Numbered from the stretch's first letter, positions 38,995 through 50,519 are shown. The stretch: DNA of 64,000 nucleotides from Brevibacillus formosus (GCF_003013405.1 NZ_PXZL01000007.1:124001-188000), one strand, 5' to 3'. Notes: generated by a model from the sequence alone, not told the origin. Made by a program: numbers and translations.

Positions 38995-40260
38995 TTACGC
39001 CATGTTTTTCCTGCGCTGGAGTTGATCTGGAGGAATATGTGTAAACGAACCGATTACGACATCTGGCAGCTCCTGCTGATAAATCTCGATGGCTTGCTTC
39101 ATGCCGAATACTTCGCCCTGCGCTTTTGGAATCATCGCCAAGTAGCTCTCTGGATCGATATTCAGATTCCGCAACTGAATCAGTTTAATGCCTGTTCTGC
39201 GGATGAACTCGATCATCGCTTCCATTTCCTCTTCGCGGTCAAACACACCAGGGAAGCACAAATAGTTAATGGACGTATACACACCCTTGGATGCGGCGTA
39301 CTCAGCAGAACGCGCTACATTTTCCAACGTGTAGTTGCGCGGGCGGTAGTATGCATGATAGTGTTCGTCAATCGCACTGATAATACTCACGCGCATCAGA
39401 TCAAGCCCTGCATCGACAATGCCTTTGATATGATCCGTCAAGCCCGCATTCGTATTGATGTTGATAAAGCCCATATCTGTCGTTTCCCGTACACGACGCA
39501 TAGCAGGAACAATGATGGAAGCCATCGTAGAAGGCTCACCCTCACAACCCTGTCCGAAGCTGATGATGCTCTCCGGTGTCTTCAAGTGGTGCAGCATCAC
39601 TTCCACCAGCTCGTCCTCTGTCGGCTTGAAGTTCATCCGCGTCTGTGGAGAAGGGAATCCACTGTCATCTGGTTGCTCGGAAATACAGCCGTAGCAACCG
39701 GCATTACAGGTATAGGAAACAGGCAAGCTGCCTTCCCAGCGGTTGAAAAAGTTATTGGAGGCCGTCAAGCATTCGTACTCCAACGCACAGTGGGACAAGT
39801 GGTTCAAAATGCGGTTTTGCGGAAACGTCTCCAACGTCTTTGCCACTCGCTGCCGCAGTTCATCCATCGGGAAGTTCAACGGGTCCCATTTGTAAATATC
39901 GTCACTCTCCCGTCCCGTTACCCAGAAACGGTTATCCTTCCAAACGACTGCGGAGTAGCCAAACAAAGGCAGCTTGCTTTCCTTGTTCGTTTTCACGTAG
40001 CCTGGCAGCAAGAGCCTCGTAATTCCTTGCGGCACAAGTGCACCTACTGCTGTACAGCCATCCAACTTGACCATTTCACCTGTGTCAGGGTCCATTCCGA
40101 TCGGCTCGGTGTCCGGCAAACTGACCAGCGTCGATCCTTCCGGGAGCGGGATCAGTTCTTCTTCCAGAATTTCTGTCAATATATCTCCGTTACGAGCCAC
40201 TGCAAAAAGACCTGGGTGGTCGTATACATTGCCTTTTTCATCTGCGTAAACTAAATACAT
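38995..40260 (-). CDS. Radical SAM enzyme of unknown substrate
   Basis: A 421-residue protein. The radical SAM core starts near residue 190, with cluster ligands in YTCNAGCYGCISEQ (C-x3-C-x2-C) and the glycine motif SFGQGCEGEPS. The first 180 residues form a domain I do not recognise, with two further cysteines (CALEYEC) just before the core. There is no clear C-terminal cysteine cluster of the SPASM kind. The ATG at 40258-40260 follows GAGG. It lies downstream of the LysM-M23 gene and upstream of rpmE on the same strand. Radical chemistry is sure from the motif; the reaction is unknown. Confidence 0.85.
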   Translation of the reverse strand: MYLVYADEKGNVYDHPGLFAVARNGDILTEILEEELIPLPEGSTLVSLPDTEPIGMDPDTGEMVKLDGCTAVGALVPQGITRLLLPGYVKTNKESKLPLFGYSAVVWKDNRFWVTGRESDDIYKWDPLNFPMDELRQRVAKTLETFPQNRILNHLSHCALEYECLTASNNFFNRWEGSLPVSYTCNAGCYGCISEQPDDSGFPSPQTRMNFKPTEDELVEVMLHHLKTPESIISFGQGCEGEPSTMASIIVPAMRRVRETTDMGFININTNAGLTDHIKGIVDAGLDLMRVSIISAIDEHYHAYYRPRNYTLENVARSAEYAASKGVYTSINYLCFPGVFDREEEMEAMIEFIRRTGIKLIQLRNLNIDPESYLAMIPKAQGEVFGMKQAIEIYQQELPDVVIGSFTHIPPDQLQRRKNMA

Positions 40261-40330
40261 GGGAAAATCGCCTCGCTTCTTTGCTTTGCCCATTGTATCG
40301 CATTAAAAAAGCAATGTAAATTGTATAGGG

Positions 40331-41233
40331 TTACCTGCCAAGATAGGGAAGTGGATTGATCGGCACATCATCCTGTCGCACTTCAAAGTGCAAATGATAG
40401 CCCGTAGAGTTACCCGTCTGCCCCATGTATCCCAATATCTCACCCGCTTCTACGGTTTGACCTGGTGACACCAGCAATAGACGCATATGGGCATAAAAGG
40501 TTTGCAAGCCATCTCCATGATCAATTACGACCATCCGCCCGTACCCTGACCGATTGGCGCCAGCCTCCACAACCACTCCTGCCCTTGCTGCCAAAATCGG
40601 GGTCTTTGATTCCTGTTCATTCCACAAATCCACACCCTTGTGTGTCTTTCCCCAACGGGCTCCAAATCCGCTTGTAATCGTAGCTTCTCTAACAGGCCAA
40701 TTTAGACCGCCGCGAATCCTCGTGATGACTTGCCGACTTGCTGCTTGAACGGCACTTCGCTTCTGCTCCGGATCATTGCCCAACATCGGATTGCCTTTAG
40801 AGATAGGGACATACACGACCTGTCCTACATACAGGTTGTCCGACAGCCATTTTAGCAGCGGGTTTCGTTCGATTAACGATTCCCGACTCACACCGTACCG
40901 CCTTGCTATGTAATCGAGTGTTTCTCCCCGTTTCACCATATGTCCGACTTCATCACGCTTGATGATTAGCTTCATGCCCACACTTACCAGATGGGGATTC
41001 GTAATGCTATTAGCCTCTACCAAATTTTTTAAAGAAAGACCATAGCGCTGGGCAATACCAGATAGCGTATCTCCTTGCCGAACAGCGTACACCACTGAAT
41101 TTCCTTTCGTTGCTGGTGCAGGTGAAGTCAGACTGGCATAGGGATTAAACGCTTGAAATAGTGCTTGCTCCACGACTGCTTTTTTCGCTTCCATCTGTGA
41201 CTCCACCGGAGCGCTAACTTGCACGTACTCCAC
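40331..41233 (-). CDS. LysM-M23 peptidase without N-terminal signal peptide
   Basis: Two LysM peptidoglycan-binding repeats (YAVRQGDTLSGIAQRYGLS near 50-90, HMVKRGETLDYIARRYGVS near 98-143) precede an M23 metallopeptidase domain with the zinc ligands HKGVDL and HLHFEV. M23 enzymes cut peptidoglycan cross-bridges. The start is GTG at 41231-41233 with AGGAGGAG seven bases upstream. The first 45 residues (MEYVQVSAPVESQMEAKK) are charged and not a signal sequence, which is unusual for a wall enzyme. Confidence 0.87.
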   Translation of the reverse strand: MEYVQVSAPVESQMEAKKAVVEQALFQAFNPYASLTSPAPATKGNSVVYAVRQGDTLSGIAQRYGLSLKNLVEANSITNPHLVSVGMKLIIKRDEVGHMVKRGETLDYIARRYGVSRESLIERNPLLKWLSDNLYVGQVVYVPISKGNPMLGNDPEQKRSAVQAASRQVITRIRGGLNWPVREATITSGFGARWGKTHKGVDLWNEQESKTPILAARAGVVVEAGANRSGYGRMVVIDHGDGLQTFYAHMRLLLVSPGQTVEAGEILGYMGQTGNSTGYHLHFEVRQDDVPINPLPYLGR

Positions 41234-41287
41234 GAAGCATCTCCTCCTTCTTTTCCAGCTCCCTTCCTAACGGTATGCCAACGCCAC

Positions 41288-41324
41288 AAAAAAAATGACG
41301 GTGAGTCATCATGAACTCACCGTC
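41288..41324 (-). terminator. Intrinsic terminator of rho
   Basis: GACGGTGAGT and ACTCACCGTC arms, then a long T-run on the minus strand. The rho stop codon lies in the hairpin loop, so termination begins within the coding end. Confidence 0.85.
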
Positions 41325-42589
41325 GTGCTAGCTGCCTTCCCTCTGCCCTGTTGCTTAGACTCAAGGGTTTGCAAAAATTCTTCGTTTGTTTTTGTATCTG
41401 CCAACTTTTTAATAAAGGAGTCTACAAACTCATTTGTTTCATTCATGTTCTTCCGGATCATCCACAGTTTATCCAGCTCTTCTTTGGTGAGCAGAAGCTC
41501 TTCGCGGCGCGTACCCGAACGGCGGATATCGATCGCCGGAAAAATTCTGCGCTCCGCCAGCTTGCGATCCAAGTGAAGCTCCATATTTCCGGTCCCTTTG
41601 AACTCCTCGTAGATCACATCGTCCATACGAGAGCCGGTCTCAACCAAAGCAGTTGCCAAAATGGTCAAGCTGCCGCCCTCTTCAATATTCCGCGCTGAAC
41701 CAAAAAAGCGCTTCGGACGATGGAAGGCTGCCGGATCAATACCACCGGACAACGTTCGACCACTTGGAGGAATAACCAAGTTGTAAGCACGAGCGAGACG
41801 CGTAATGGAATCCAGCAGGATCACCACGTCTTTTTTGTGCTCAACCAGTCGCTTTGCACGCTCCAAGACAAGCTCAGCAACTTTGATGTGATTCTCAGGC
41901 AACTCGTCAAAAGTCGAGGCAACTACCTCTCCTTTGACAGATCGCTGCATATCCGTCACCTCTTCCGGACGCTCATCAATGAGCAAGACAAACAAGTGGA
42001 TATCCGGGCGGCTTTCGGTAATGCTGTTGGCAATTTCTTTGATCAGCATGGTTTTCCCCGCTTTTGGCGGAGCCACAATCAATCCACGCTGACCCAGTCC
42101 AACAGGAGAGAGAAGATCCATCAGGCGAGTGGAAACACGTGCAGGGGCTGTCTCCAGTACGAGCTTGGTTTGAGGATACAGCGGTGTCAATGCGGGGAAA
42201 TGAAGACGCTCAGCGGCTGTCTCAGGGTCTTCTCCGTTCACAGCCTCTACTTGAAGGAGTCCAAAATAACGTTCATTCTCCTTCGGTGGTCTTGCTTTTC
42301 CTGATACCACATCCCCCATCCGCAGATCAAAACGGCGAATCTGCGACTGGGAGATGTAGATATCTTCTGAGCTGGGGAGATAGTTAATGGGGCGGAGGAA
42401 GCCATATCCCTCCGGCAATATTTCGAGAACCCCCTCCATAAACATGAGACCATCCCGCTCCGCTCGCGCCCGAAGAATCGCGAAAATCAATTCCTTCTTC
42501 TTCAGCTGGGAGTAGTACGGAATATGGTATTCCTTGGCCAACTTATAGAGGTCGGTCAGCTTCTTTTCTTCTAGTTCAGAAAGTAACAT
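41309..42589 (-). CDS. rho: Transcription termination factor Rho
   Basis: Rho is a hexameric RNA helicase that ends transcription of untranslated RNA. The RNA-binding cold-shock-like domain ([15 protein letters not shown]) is followed by the P-loop [12 protein letters not shown] and the [10 protein letters not shown] Walker B region. At 426 residues it is close to B. subtilis Rho and lacks the inserts of large Rho proteins. The coding end overlaps an intrinsic terminator. Confidence 0.97.
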   Translation of the reverse strand: MLLSELEEKKLTDLYKLAKEYHIPYYSQLKKKELIFAILRARAERDGLMFMEGVLEILPEGYGFLRPINYLPSSEDIYISQSQIRRFDLRMGDVVSGKARPPKENERYFGLLQVEAVNGEDPETAAERLHFPALTPLYPQTKLVLETAPARVSTRLMDLLSPVGLGQRGLIVAPPKAGKTMLIKEIANSITESRPDIHLFVLLIDERPEEVTDMQRSVKGEVVASTFDELPENHIKVAELVLERAKRLVEHKKDVVILLDSITRLARAYNLVIPPSGRTLSGGIDPAAFHRPKRFFGSARNIEEGGSLTILATALVETGSRMDDVIYEEFKGTGNMELHLDRKLAERRIFPAIDIRRSGTRREELLLTKEELDKLWMIRKNMNETNEFVDSFIKKLADTKTNEEFLQTLESKQQGRGKAASTTVSS

Positions 42590-42655
42590 ACATCCACCAC
42601 TCTTTATTTACTCTTGAAAAAGCCTAGCTCAACAAATACATGCGAAAATTATTTC

Positions 42656-43618
42656 TTACAAACCGTTCAGCGGCTTGCGTTCTAAGCGGTGGTTCCCTTC
42701 AATGAAACGTACCGTTCCGGTTTTTGCACGCATAACAACGGAATTGGTCGTCGCACGAGTTCCCTGGAAGCGAACCCCTTTGAGCAACTCGCCATCCGTT
42801 ACACCTGTCGCTGCAAAAATGGCGTCATCACCTTTTACCAAATCATCCATGAACAGTACTTGATGAGGATTCGTCAATCCCATTTTGACACAGCGTTTAA
42901 TCTCGTCTTCATTTTGTGGCAAGAGCTTGCCCTGAATTTCTCCCCCGAGGCATTTCAAGGCAACCGCTGCCAGAACACCTTCAGGCGCTCCTCCAGAACC
43001 GAACAAAATGTCTACACCTGTATCCGGGAAAGCGGTATTAATCGCAGCGGCTACGTCTCCGTCAGAGATGAGGCGAATACGCGCGCCTGCCTCACGAATT
43101 TCGTGGATCACCTTAGAGTGACGATCACGGTCAAGTACAATAGCGACCAAATCGCTGATATCTTTCCCTTGTGCCTGCGCTACCGCCTTCAGGTTATCGC
43201 GAACCGGTGCGTTGATATCGACCTTGCCGACTGCTTTAGGCCCTACTGCCATTTTCTCCATATACATGTCAGGAGCATGCAACAAATTTCCCCGGTCTGC
43301 AATAGCAATGACCGAAATCGCTCCCCACGTGCCTTTTGCGAGGATATTTGTTCCCTCTAAAGGGTCTACAGCCACATCGACTGCCGGAGCCACTCCCTGG
43401 CCCAGACGCTCACCGATGTACAGCATTGGCGCCTCGTCCATTTCGCCCTCGCCAATTACTACGACGCCATCCATCGGCACTTTCATAAATTCATTGCGCA
43501 TTGCGGTCGTTGCCGCATCGTCAGCCTCATCTTTTTTTCCGAGACCCATCCAACTGGCAGAAGCTAAAGCAGCGGCTTCAGTCACACGTACCAGTTCAAG
43601 TGTTAAACTGCGTTCCAT
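42656..43618 (-). CDS. glpX: Fructose-1,6-bisphosphatase class II
   Basis: GlpX removes phosphate from fructose 1,6-bisphosphate in gluconeogenesis, using a metal. The metal-binding signature [13 protein letters not shown] and the [15 protein letters not shown] segment are present in 320 residues. It lies between murA and rho, as ywjI does in B. subtilis. Confidence 0.94.
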   Translation of the reverse strand: MERSLTLELVRVTEAAALASASWMGLGKKDEADDAATTAMRNEFMKVPMDGVVVIGEGEMDEAPMLYIGERLGQGVAPAVDVAVDPLEGTNILAKGTWGAISVIAIADRGNLLHAPDMYMEKMAVGPKAVGKVDINAPVRDNLKAVAQAQGKDISDLVAIVLDRDRHSKVIHEIREAGARIRLISDGDVAAAINTAFPDTGVDILFGSGGAPEGVLAAVALKCLGGEIQGKLLPQNEDEIKRCVKMGLTNPHQVLFMDDLVKGDDAIFAATGVTDGELLKGVRFQGTRATTNSVVMRAKTGTVRFIEGNHRLERKPLNGL

Positions 43619-43646
43619 TCTGGAAGACTCCTCTCCTGGTGATTGG

Positions 43647-44930
43647 TTAACGCTGGTGGTTTTCCATGCTCTGCAGGCCTATCCGAGTAATATCGGCCCC
43701 CAAGGCTTGCAACTTGCCCACCAAGTTTTCGTAGCCACGATCTATATGTTCGAGTCCTTCTAATTCTGTCGTGCCGTTCGTTGCCAACCCGGCAATGAAC
43801 AAAGCTGCTCCCGCACGCAAATCTGAAGCTACCACCTTGGCACCATTCAGTTTGCTTCCGCCTTCGATGACAGCGGATCTTCCTTCAATCTTCAAGGAAG
43901 CTCCCATACGGCGCAGTTCATCTACATGTCGAAAACGCGAGCTGTAAATATTGTCCGTCACGATGCTTGAGCCTTTGGCAAGAGTCAGCAAGGTCGTGAT
44001 CGGCTGCTGGAGATCCGTTGGAAAACCCGGATACGGACTCGTTTTCACATCGATTGATCGATAAGAATCATGTCCGATGACTTGAATACTGTCATCCTGC
44101 TCTACCACTTGCGCACCGATTTCGCGCAGCTTGGCCGTTACAGACTCCAAATGCTTCGGAATAACATTCTCTACCATCACATTGCCGTTCGTAGCCGCTG
44201 CCGCAATCATGTACGTCCCCGCTTCGATCCGATCGGGAATAATCGTATGACGGCATCCGCGCAATCGTTCTACGCCTTGAATGCGAATCATGTCCGTTCC
44301 GGCACCTTTGATGTTTGCTCCCATATTGTTGAGCAAGGTTGCTACATCGACAATTTCAGGCTCACGGGCAGCGTTTTCAATAATGGTCACACCGTCTGCT
44401 TTGGCAGCAGCCAGCATGATGTTAATGGTCGCACCAACACTGACCAGATCGAGATAAATTCGCGCACCCTGCAAACGTCCATTTTGGGCACGGATAGTCA
44501 TGACGCCATTTTTGTTCTCCACTTCGGCGCCCATCGCTTCAAAACCTTTGATATGCAAATCTACTGGACGCGGGCCCAAATCACAGCCACCTGGCAATCC
44601 AACCTGCGCTTCACCGAACTTGGCGAGCAAGGCTCCCCACAAATAGTACGAAGCACGAAGCTTTTTGATGCGACCATTTGGCATGAGCATCAGCCTCATA
44701 CTGCGTCCGTCTATTTCCATCCAATCTTCTTCGAACAGCACGTCAGCTCCCATTTCCTGCAAGAGCTCGTGATAAATACCTACATCCTGAATACGGGGGA
44801 GATTCTCAATAACAACGGGTCCATCTGCCAGCAACGCTGCTGGTATGAGTGCGACTGCGCTGTTTTTTGCTCCGCTGATGGTCACCGTCCCCGCGAGCGG
44901 TTTTCCACCGTTGATGATCAGCTTATCCAT
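43647..44930 (-). CDS. murA: UDP-N-acetylglucosamine 1-carboxyvinyltransferase
   Basis: MurA adds enolpyruvate to UDP-GlcNAc, the committed step of peptidoglycan synthesis. The catalytic cysteine targeted by fosfomycin is C116 in [14 protein letters not shown]. The opening [21 protein letters not shown] is conserved and the length is 427. By position (between the transaldolase gene and glpX) it corresponds to the second Bacillus paralogue, murAB/murZ. Confidence 0.95.
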   Translation of the reverse strand: MDKLIINGGKPLAGTVTISGAKNSAVALIPAALLADGPVVIENLPRIQDVGIYHELLQEMGADVLFEEDWMEIDGRSMRLMLMPNGRIKKLRASYYLWGALLAKFGEAQVGLPGGCDLGPRPVDLHIKGFEAMGAEVENKNGVMTIRAQNGRLQGARIYLDLVSVGATINIMLAAAKADGVTIIENAAREPEIVDVATLLNNMGANIKGAGTDMIRIQGVERLRGCRHTIIPDRIEAGTYMIAAAATNGNVMVENVIPKHLESVTAKLREIGAQVVEQDDSIQVIGHDSYRSIDVKTSPYPGFPTDLQQPITTLLTLAKGSSIVTDNIYSSRFRHVDELRRMGASLKIEGRSAVIEGGSKLNGAKVVASDLRAGAALFIAGLATNGTTELEGLEHIDRGYENLVGKLQALGADITRIGLQSMENHQR

Positions 44931-44961
44931 GCTTTGCTCTCCTCAGGCGTAATCGGGAAAG

Positions 44962-44990
44962 AAGCACCTTCCCCAATGGAAAAGGTGCTT
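44962..44990 (-). terminator. Intrinsic terminator between the transaldolase gene and murA
   Basis: AAGCACCTT and AAGGTGCTT arms, then TCTTT on the minus strand. It may uncouple murA from the fbaA-transaldolase transcript. Confidence 0.65.
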
Positions 44991-45009
44991 GGACTTTCAA
45001 CACGTGTCC

Positions 45010-45654
45010 TTATTTTTGCATGCTTGCCCAGTCAGCGAGGAATTTCTCCAAGCCACTGTCTGTCAGTGGATGGGCAATGAGTTGTTTAAAGACTTTCGCT
45101 GGAATGGTAGCGAAATGAGAACCACGGCGGGCTGCCTCCGTTACGTGAACAGGGTGGCGCACAGATGCCGCAATGATTTCGGTGTCGATACCGTGAACTG
45201 AAAAGATTTCTGCAATATCTTCGATCAATTGCATGCCATCTTGACCAATATCATCCAAGCGTCCCAAGAACGGAGACACGAAGCTCGCACCTGCGCGCGC
45301 AGCCAAAAGTGCCTGGTTCGCGGAGAACACCAGTGTTACGTTTGTTCTGATTTTGCGTTTGGCAAAATACTTGGTTGCCTTCAAACCTTCTGCGGTCATT
45401 GGCAGCTTGATGACGATGTTTTTCGAGAGAGCAGCGAGCTTCTCTCCCTCTTCGATCATGCCTTTTGCATCTGTACTGATGACCTCGGCACTGATCGGAC
45501 CATCAACAATATCGAGAATTTCTTTCAGGGTCTCTACAAAATCGCGTCCTTCTTTGGCAACCAGAGACGGATTTGTCGTTACGCCCGCCAGAACTCCCCA
45601 TTCGTGAATTTCGCGGATTTCTTCAACGTTTGCTGTATCAATCAAAAAACGCAT
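45010..45654 (-). CDS. tal: Transaldolase, small (fructose-6-phosphate aldolase-like) type
   Basis: Small transaldolases transfer a dihydroxyacetone unit between sugar phosphates in the pentose phosphate pathway. The catalytic lysine is in [15 protein letters not shown], with [16 protein letters not shown] at the start and [14 protein letters not shown] following. Its length of 214 matches the B. subtilis YwjH type. It follows fbaA by 14 bases, forming one glycolysis/pentose phosphate unit. Confidence 0.94.
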   Translation of the reverse strand: MRFLIDTANVEEIREIHEWGVLAGVTTNPSLVAKEGRDFVETLKEILDIVDGPISAEVISTDAKGMIEEGEKLAALSKNIVIKLPMTAEGLKATKYFAKRKIRTNVTLVFSANQALLAARAGASFVSPFLGRLDDIGQDGMQLIEDIAEIFSVHGIDTEIIAASVRHPVHVTEAARRGSHFATIPAKVFKQLIAHPLTDSGLEKFLADWASMQK

Positions 45655-45668
45655 GGTTATCCTCCCAG

Positions 45669-46523
45669 TTACGCGCGGTTGCTGCTTCCGAACAAGCGCA
45701 TTTTTCCTTTGACTACTTCCTTGATCGCATCGCGAGCAGGGCCCAGGTATTTGCGTGGGTCGATCTCATTCGGCTTGGCAGCCAGCACTTTGCGAACTGT
45801 TTCCGTGCATGCGACTTGGCTTTCTGTATTTACATTGATTTTTCCTACGCCCAAACGGATGGATTCGATAATCGCTTCGTCTGGTACGCCGGAACCACCG
45901 TGAAGAACGATCGGCGCTCCAATGTTGCTCGCTACTTTTTCAATAATGTCGTAGCGAATTTTTGGAACTCCTTTGTACATACCGTGTGCTGTACCTACAG
46001 CAATCGCTACGTAGTCTACTTTTGTTTCTTCCCAGAAGCGGATTGCTTCCTCAGGATTTGCAAGAGTGGCATCTTCCTCGTCAACAGACAAGTCGTCCTC
46101 CACCCCGCCGATGGTACCGAGTTCACCTTCTACCGATACGCCAACAGCGTGAGCAGCCTCTACAACCTGTTTGGTCAGGCGAAGGTTATCTTCAAACGAA
46201 TGATGGGAACCATCGAACATAACAGAAGAGAACCCAGCACGAATGCACTTCATTACCATGTCGAAATTGCTACCATGGTCAAGATGCAAAGCAACAGGAA
46301 CTCCTGCGCGCTCAGCAGCAACTTTTGCAATCGCTACTGTATAATCGATCCCCATATATTTCAGTGCACCCTCAGAAACACCAAAGATCACAGGCGATTT
46401 TTCTTCCATCGCAGCTTCTGTAATCGCTTGAGTAAACTCCAGATTGTTCAGGTTAAATTGTCCGACGGCGTATTTATGCTTTTTGACGTCTTCGGTAAAA
46501 GCGGTCATAGGTACCAGTGGCAT
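45669..46523 (-). CDS. fbaA: Fructose-bisphosphate aldolase class II
   Basis: A zinc-dependent aldolase splitting fructose 1,6-bisphosphate. Zinc and substrate motifs [17 protein letters not shown] and [11 protein letters not shown] are visible, with [10 protein letters not shown] carrying another histidine. Length is 284. A TATAAT at 46564-46569 on the minus strand is a probable -10 with a weak -35, and GAGGAGG precedes the ATG. Confidence 0.95.
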   Translation of the reverse strand: MPLVPMTAFTEDVKKHKYAVGQFNLNNLEFTQAITEAAMEEKSPVIFGVSEGALKYMGIDYTVAIAKVAAERAGVPVALHLDHGSNFDMVMKCIRAGFSSVMFDGSHHSFEDNLRLTKQVVEAAHAVGVSVEGELGTIGGVEDDLSVDEEDATLANPEEAIRFWEETKVDYVAIAVGTAHGMYKGVPKIRYDIIEKVASNIGAPIVLHGGSGVPDEAIIESIRLGVGKINVNTESQVACTETVRKVLAAKPNEIDPRKYLGPARDAIKEVVKGKMRLFGSSNRA

Positions 46524-46626
46524 TTTGTAAATCCTCCTCTAGCAGACTTCAGTCATGTGGCTTATTATACCACAGACAAGCATTTGTTAACAGGGACGCT
46601 TGTACCCTGACCTTTGCAGTCTGTTC

Positions 46627-47001
46627 CTAACAAGCTAACTGCTGATGTACTGCCATTCGTAGTTCATCGATATCAAACGGCTTTGTAAAATGAGTCAATG
46701 CTCCCAGTTGTGTTGCTTCTTTGATCATGTCCAGCTCTCCGTAAGCTGTCATCATGATGACTTTGATTTCCTGATTGATCTTCTTGATGTGTTTCAAGAT
46801 CTCAATACCATCCATCCCAGGGATCTTCATGTCGAGGATAACCAAATCTGGTGATTCTTTTTCCACGATTTCCAATGCCATTTTCCCGTTTGCTGCCTGA
46901 AAGGTCTTGTACCCTTCTTTTCCCAGCACCTCATACAGTAAAATGCGAATCCCATACTGGTCATCCACAACCAGTACCTTTTTATCTTGTTTGTCGAACA
47001 T
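46627..47001 (-). CDS. spo0F: Sporulation phosphorelay response regulator Spo0F
   Basis: Spo0F takes phosphate from the sensor kinases and passes it to Spo0B, starting sporulation. It is a single receiver domain of 124 residues with acidic pocket D13-D14, phosphoacceptor D57 ([13 protein letters not shown]), the threonine in MMTAYGE and the lysine in HFTKPFD. There is no output domain. Gene position beside fbaA agrees with B. subtilis. A candidate SigH promoter precedes it. Confidence 0.95.
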   Translation of the reverse strand: MFDKQDKKVLVVDDQYGIRILLYEVLGKEGYKTFQAANGKMALEIVEKESPDLVILDMKIPGMDGIEILKHIKKINQEIKVIMMTAYGELDMIKEATQLGALTHFTKPFDIDELRMAVHQQLAC

Positions 47002-47043
47002 TCTGATTCCCCCCTGACGAATGCGTTTTCTTAATTATTATGG

Positions 47044-47070
47044 GTTCGCCTAAAAACAGGAAACTCCTTC
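47044..47070 (-). promoter_or_regulatory. Candidate SigH promoter of spo0F
   Basis: On the minus strand GAAGGAGTT (47062-47070), 11 bases, GGCGAAC (47044-47050) is close to the SigH pattern RnAGGAwWW-N11-12-RnnGAAT. SigH drives spo0F in B. subtilis. Confidence 0.5.
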
Positions 47071-47121
47071 ACGTTTTTTGCTGAACGTCAACTTAAAATT
47101 TCCCATAGGCTTCATTTCGAG

Positions 47122-47127
47122 TATAAT
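47122..47127 (+). promoter_or_regulatory. Probable -10 element of amj
   Basis: Consensus TATAAT about 45 bases ahead of amj. The -35 17 bases upstream (TTTCCC) is weak. Confidence 0.45.
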
Positions 47128-47171
47128 GGGAAAAACTATTTCCCCTACACACAAGGAGCCAGATACTCACT

Positions 47172-47966
47172 ATGGATGCTCTGTGGCTGATTTGCTTGTT
47201 AACATTTATTATCCATACGACAGAGACACTTACCTACGGAATCCGTTTTGCAGGGGTACAAACGGGCAGGATCGCTGTAGCGATGTCTTTGGTCGGGATC
47301 GTATTGCTCCTCTCCCGTACTTCCAACCTGATTCAAGGACCCTTCACTGGGGGATTGATGGATCAAGCTGCAATCGAGCACTTTGATCCTAGCACACAAT
47401 TGCACGTGATTATTGCATCATCCTCGCTGGGAACCTTGGCAGCTATTGTACTGTTTCCCACTTTTGTTCAAATATCAAAACGAATGATCTCGCACTTGGA
47501 GATAGCGGGCTCGATTCCGCAAATGATTCGTACGGCAGTTACTGTCGAAACCATCCGACGTGTCCACCATCACGTCCGCATACCTAGCTGGCAAGCCATT
47601 TCCCGGTTTCGAATCAAAGGCGTTCCCAAACGATTACTGTTATTAAATGCATTGGGGACAGCGATCTACACAAGCAGCGTACTGTCCGTGTTGTACGCGA
47701 CATTGCTAGCCCCGGATTACAAAGCAACCGTTTTGATGTCTTCTGGATTAATCAACGGTTTTGCCACGATTTTCATGACGATTTTGGTAGACCCGCAAAT
47801 TGCCCTTTTGACTGAAAAAGCAATGCAAGGGAAAACCACGCAGCAATCAATTCGTGACATGTACCTGTGGCTGATGATCTCACGTTTCATCGGAACGATT
47901 TTGGCCCAATTCCTGCTCATTCCAGCCGCCTACTGGGTAGCCTGGCTATCGCCCTTGTTTCATTAA
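47172..47966 (+). CDS. amj: Alternate lipid II flippase Amj
   Basis: Amj can replace MurJ in moving lipid II across the membrane during wall synthesis. The 264-residue product has about six membrane segments and the family opening CLLTFIIHTTETLTYGIRF, followed by GRIAVAMSLVGIVLLLSRTSNLIQGP. It is read divergently from spo0F and convergently with pyrG, where B. subtilis has ywjG instead. Regulation in B. subtilis is by SigM; no clear SigM promoter was seen here. Confidence 0.88.
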   Translation: MDALWLICLLTFIIHTTETLTYGIRFAGVQTGRIAVAMSLVGIVLLLSRTSNLIQGPFTGGLMDQAAIEHFDPSTQLHVIIASSSLGTLAAIVLFPTFVQISKRMISHLEIAGSIPQMIRTAVTVETIRRVHHHVRIPSWQAISRFRIKGVPKRLLLLNALGTAIYTSSVLSVLYATLLAPDYKATVLMSSGLINGFATIFMTILVDPQIALLTEKAMQGKTTQQSIRDMYLWLMISRFIGTILAQFLLIPAAYWVAWLSPLFH

Positions 47967-47983
47967 TCTGCTTATAAAAGCAC

Positions 47984-48024
47984 AAGACGCACCTGCGACC
48001 ATACATCGCGGGTGCGTCTTTCTA
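47984..48024. terminator. Bidirectional terminator between amj and pyrG
   Basis: Fifteen paired bases, AAGACGCACC with GGTGCGTCTT plus an inner GCGA/TCGC, around a seven-base loop. It can serve both converging genes. Confidence 0.8.
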
Positions 48025-48038
48025 TTTATCGACCTATG

Positions 48039-49661
<1,623 letters not shown>

Positions 49662-49702
49662 TCACCCTTATGTTGTCATAAAAAACGTATGAAGACGGCT
49701 CC

Positions 49703-49767
49703 AAAAAAAAAGAAAAACAAAAGCGAGTCCTATCCCGTAAAGAAATGGGGTAGGGGCACTTTTGTTT
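49703..49767 (-). terminator. pyrG leader attenuator hairpin
   Basis: On the minus strand ACAAAAG-TGCCCCTACCCC pairs with GGGATAGG and CTTTTGT, followed by a long T-run. The C-rich 5' side could instead pair with a G-extended transcript start. Confidence 0.75.
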
Positions 49768-49802
49768 TATAGTTTCCCATATTTGATCCTTCTTCATGTG
49801 AA

Positions 49803-49842
49803 GCCCAAGGAGTATTTTATCTGTCCCTTAGGCGGAAGTCAA
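49803..49842 (-). promoter_or_regulatory. pyrG promoter with GGGC initiation site
   Basis: TTGACT (49837-49842), 17 bases, TAAAAT (49814-49819), then seven bases to GGGC at 49806-49803 on the minus strand. It starts directly after the rpoE stop. Confidence 0.75.
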
Positions 49843-49846
49843 GGAC

Positions 49847-50407
49847 CTATTTCTCGTCTTCGTCGTCGAGCTCTTCGTCAGCTTCCTCTTCCTCCAGCTC
49901 TTCGTCCTCTTCGAACATATCATCATCTTCTTCTTCAAGTTCTTCCTCGTCGATCTCTCCATCGATTTCTTCTTCATCGATTTCAGAATCCTCGTCGACG
50001 AATTCCTCTTCGTCCTCAAAGATGACAACATCGTCGTCCTCGTATTCTTCGACACCCTCGTCTTCGGTATCGTAATCGTCGAAGTCGTCGTCCAAAACGA
50101 TTTTCTTCTTCTTCGTTCCGCCACCCTCTTGGGTTTCCTCCACGGTGTCGGTTGGGTACCAGCGCTTCAATCCCCATACATTGTCACCGAGGCACACGAA
50201 ACGGCCATCAATGTTAATTTCTGTGTATACTTGCGCGATGATTGCCATGAGTTGTTCATCAGTCAGCTTGCGCACTGCAACCAGTTCATTCATCAGCTCG
50301 CGGAAGTTGTAAGTGCGGTTAGTTTCACGCAAAATTTCATACGCAATGTCAACTAACGCCATCTCACTCAGTTTCTCGGAATCAATATGAGCAAACAATT
50401 GACTCAC
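49847..50407 (-). CDS. rpoE: DNA-directed RNA polymerase delta subunit
   Basis: RpoE (delta) is a Gram-positive RNA polymerase subunit that weakens nonspecific nucleic acid binding and speeds polymerase recycling. The folded N-terminal domain (SEMALVDIAYEILRETN to VWGLKRWYPTD, about residues 12-95) is followed by a tail of about 85 residues almost entirely Asp and Glu. The tail is typical, though long. It lies next to pyrG as in B. subtilis. Confidence 0.95.
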   Translation of the reverse strand: MSQLFAHIDSEKLSEMALVDIAYEILRETNRTYNFRELMNELVAVRKLTDEQLMAIIAQVYTEINIDGRFVCLGDNVWGLKRWYPTDTVEETQEGGGTKKKKIVLDDDFDDYDTEDEGVEEYEDDDVVIFEDEEEFVDEDSEIDEEEIDGEIDEEELEEEDDDMFEEDEELEEEEADEELDDEDEK

Positions 50408-50519
50408 TCAGGGCACGTCCTTTCCATATGAAAACGATTGATTTGAATACTGACCCGGTGCCCTGTTCGGGGGACGCAGGCTTGTATAAGTCATTCATAA
50501 ATGATATCGATTTCTTCGA

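Noticed and set aside
46992-46998. TGTCGAA (Spo0A-box-like) at the spo0F start codon
   Set aside because: A single seven-base match inside the coding start; known Spo0A sites lie at promoters. Probably chance.
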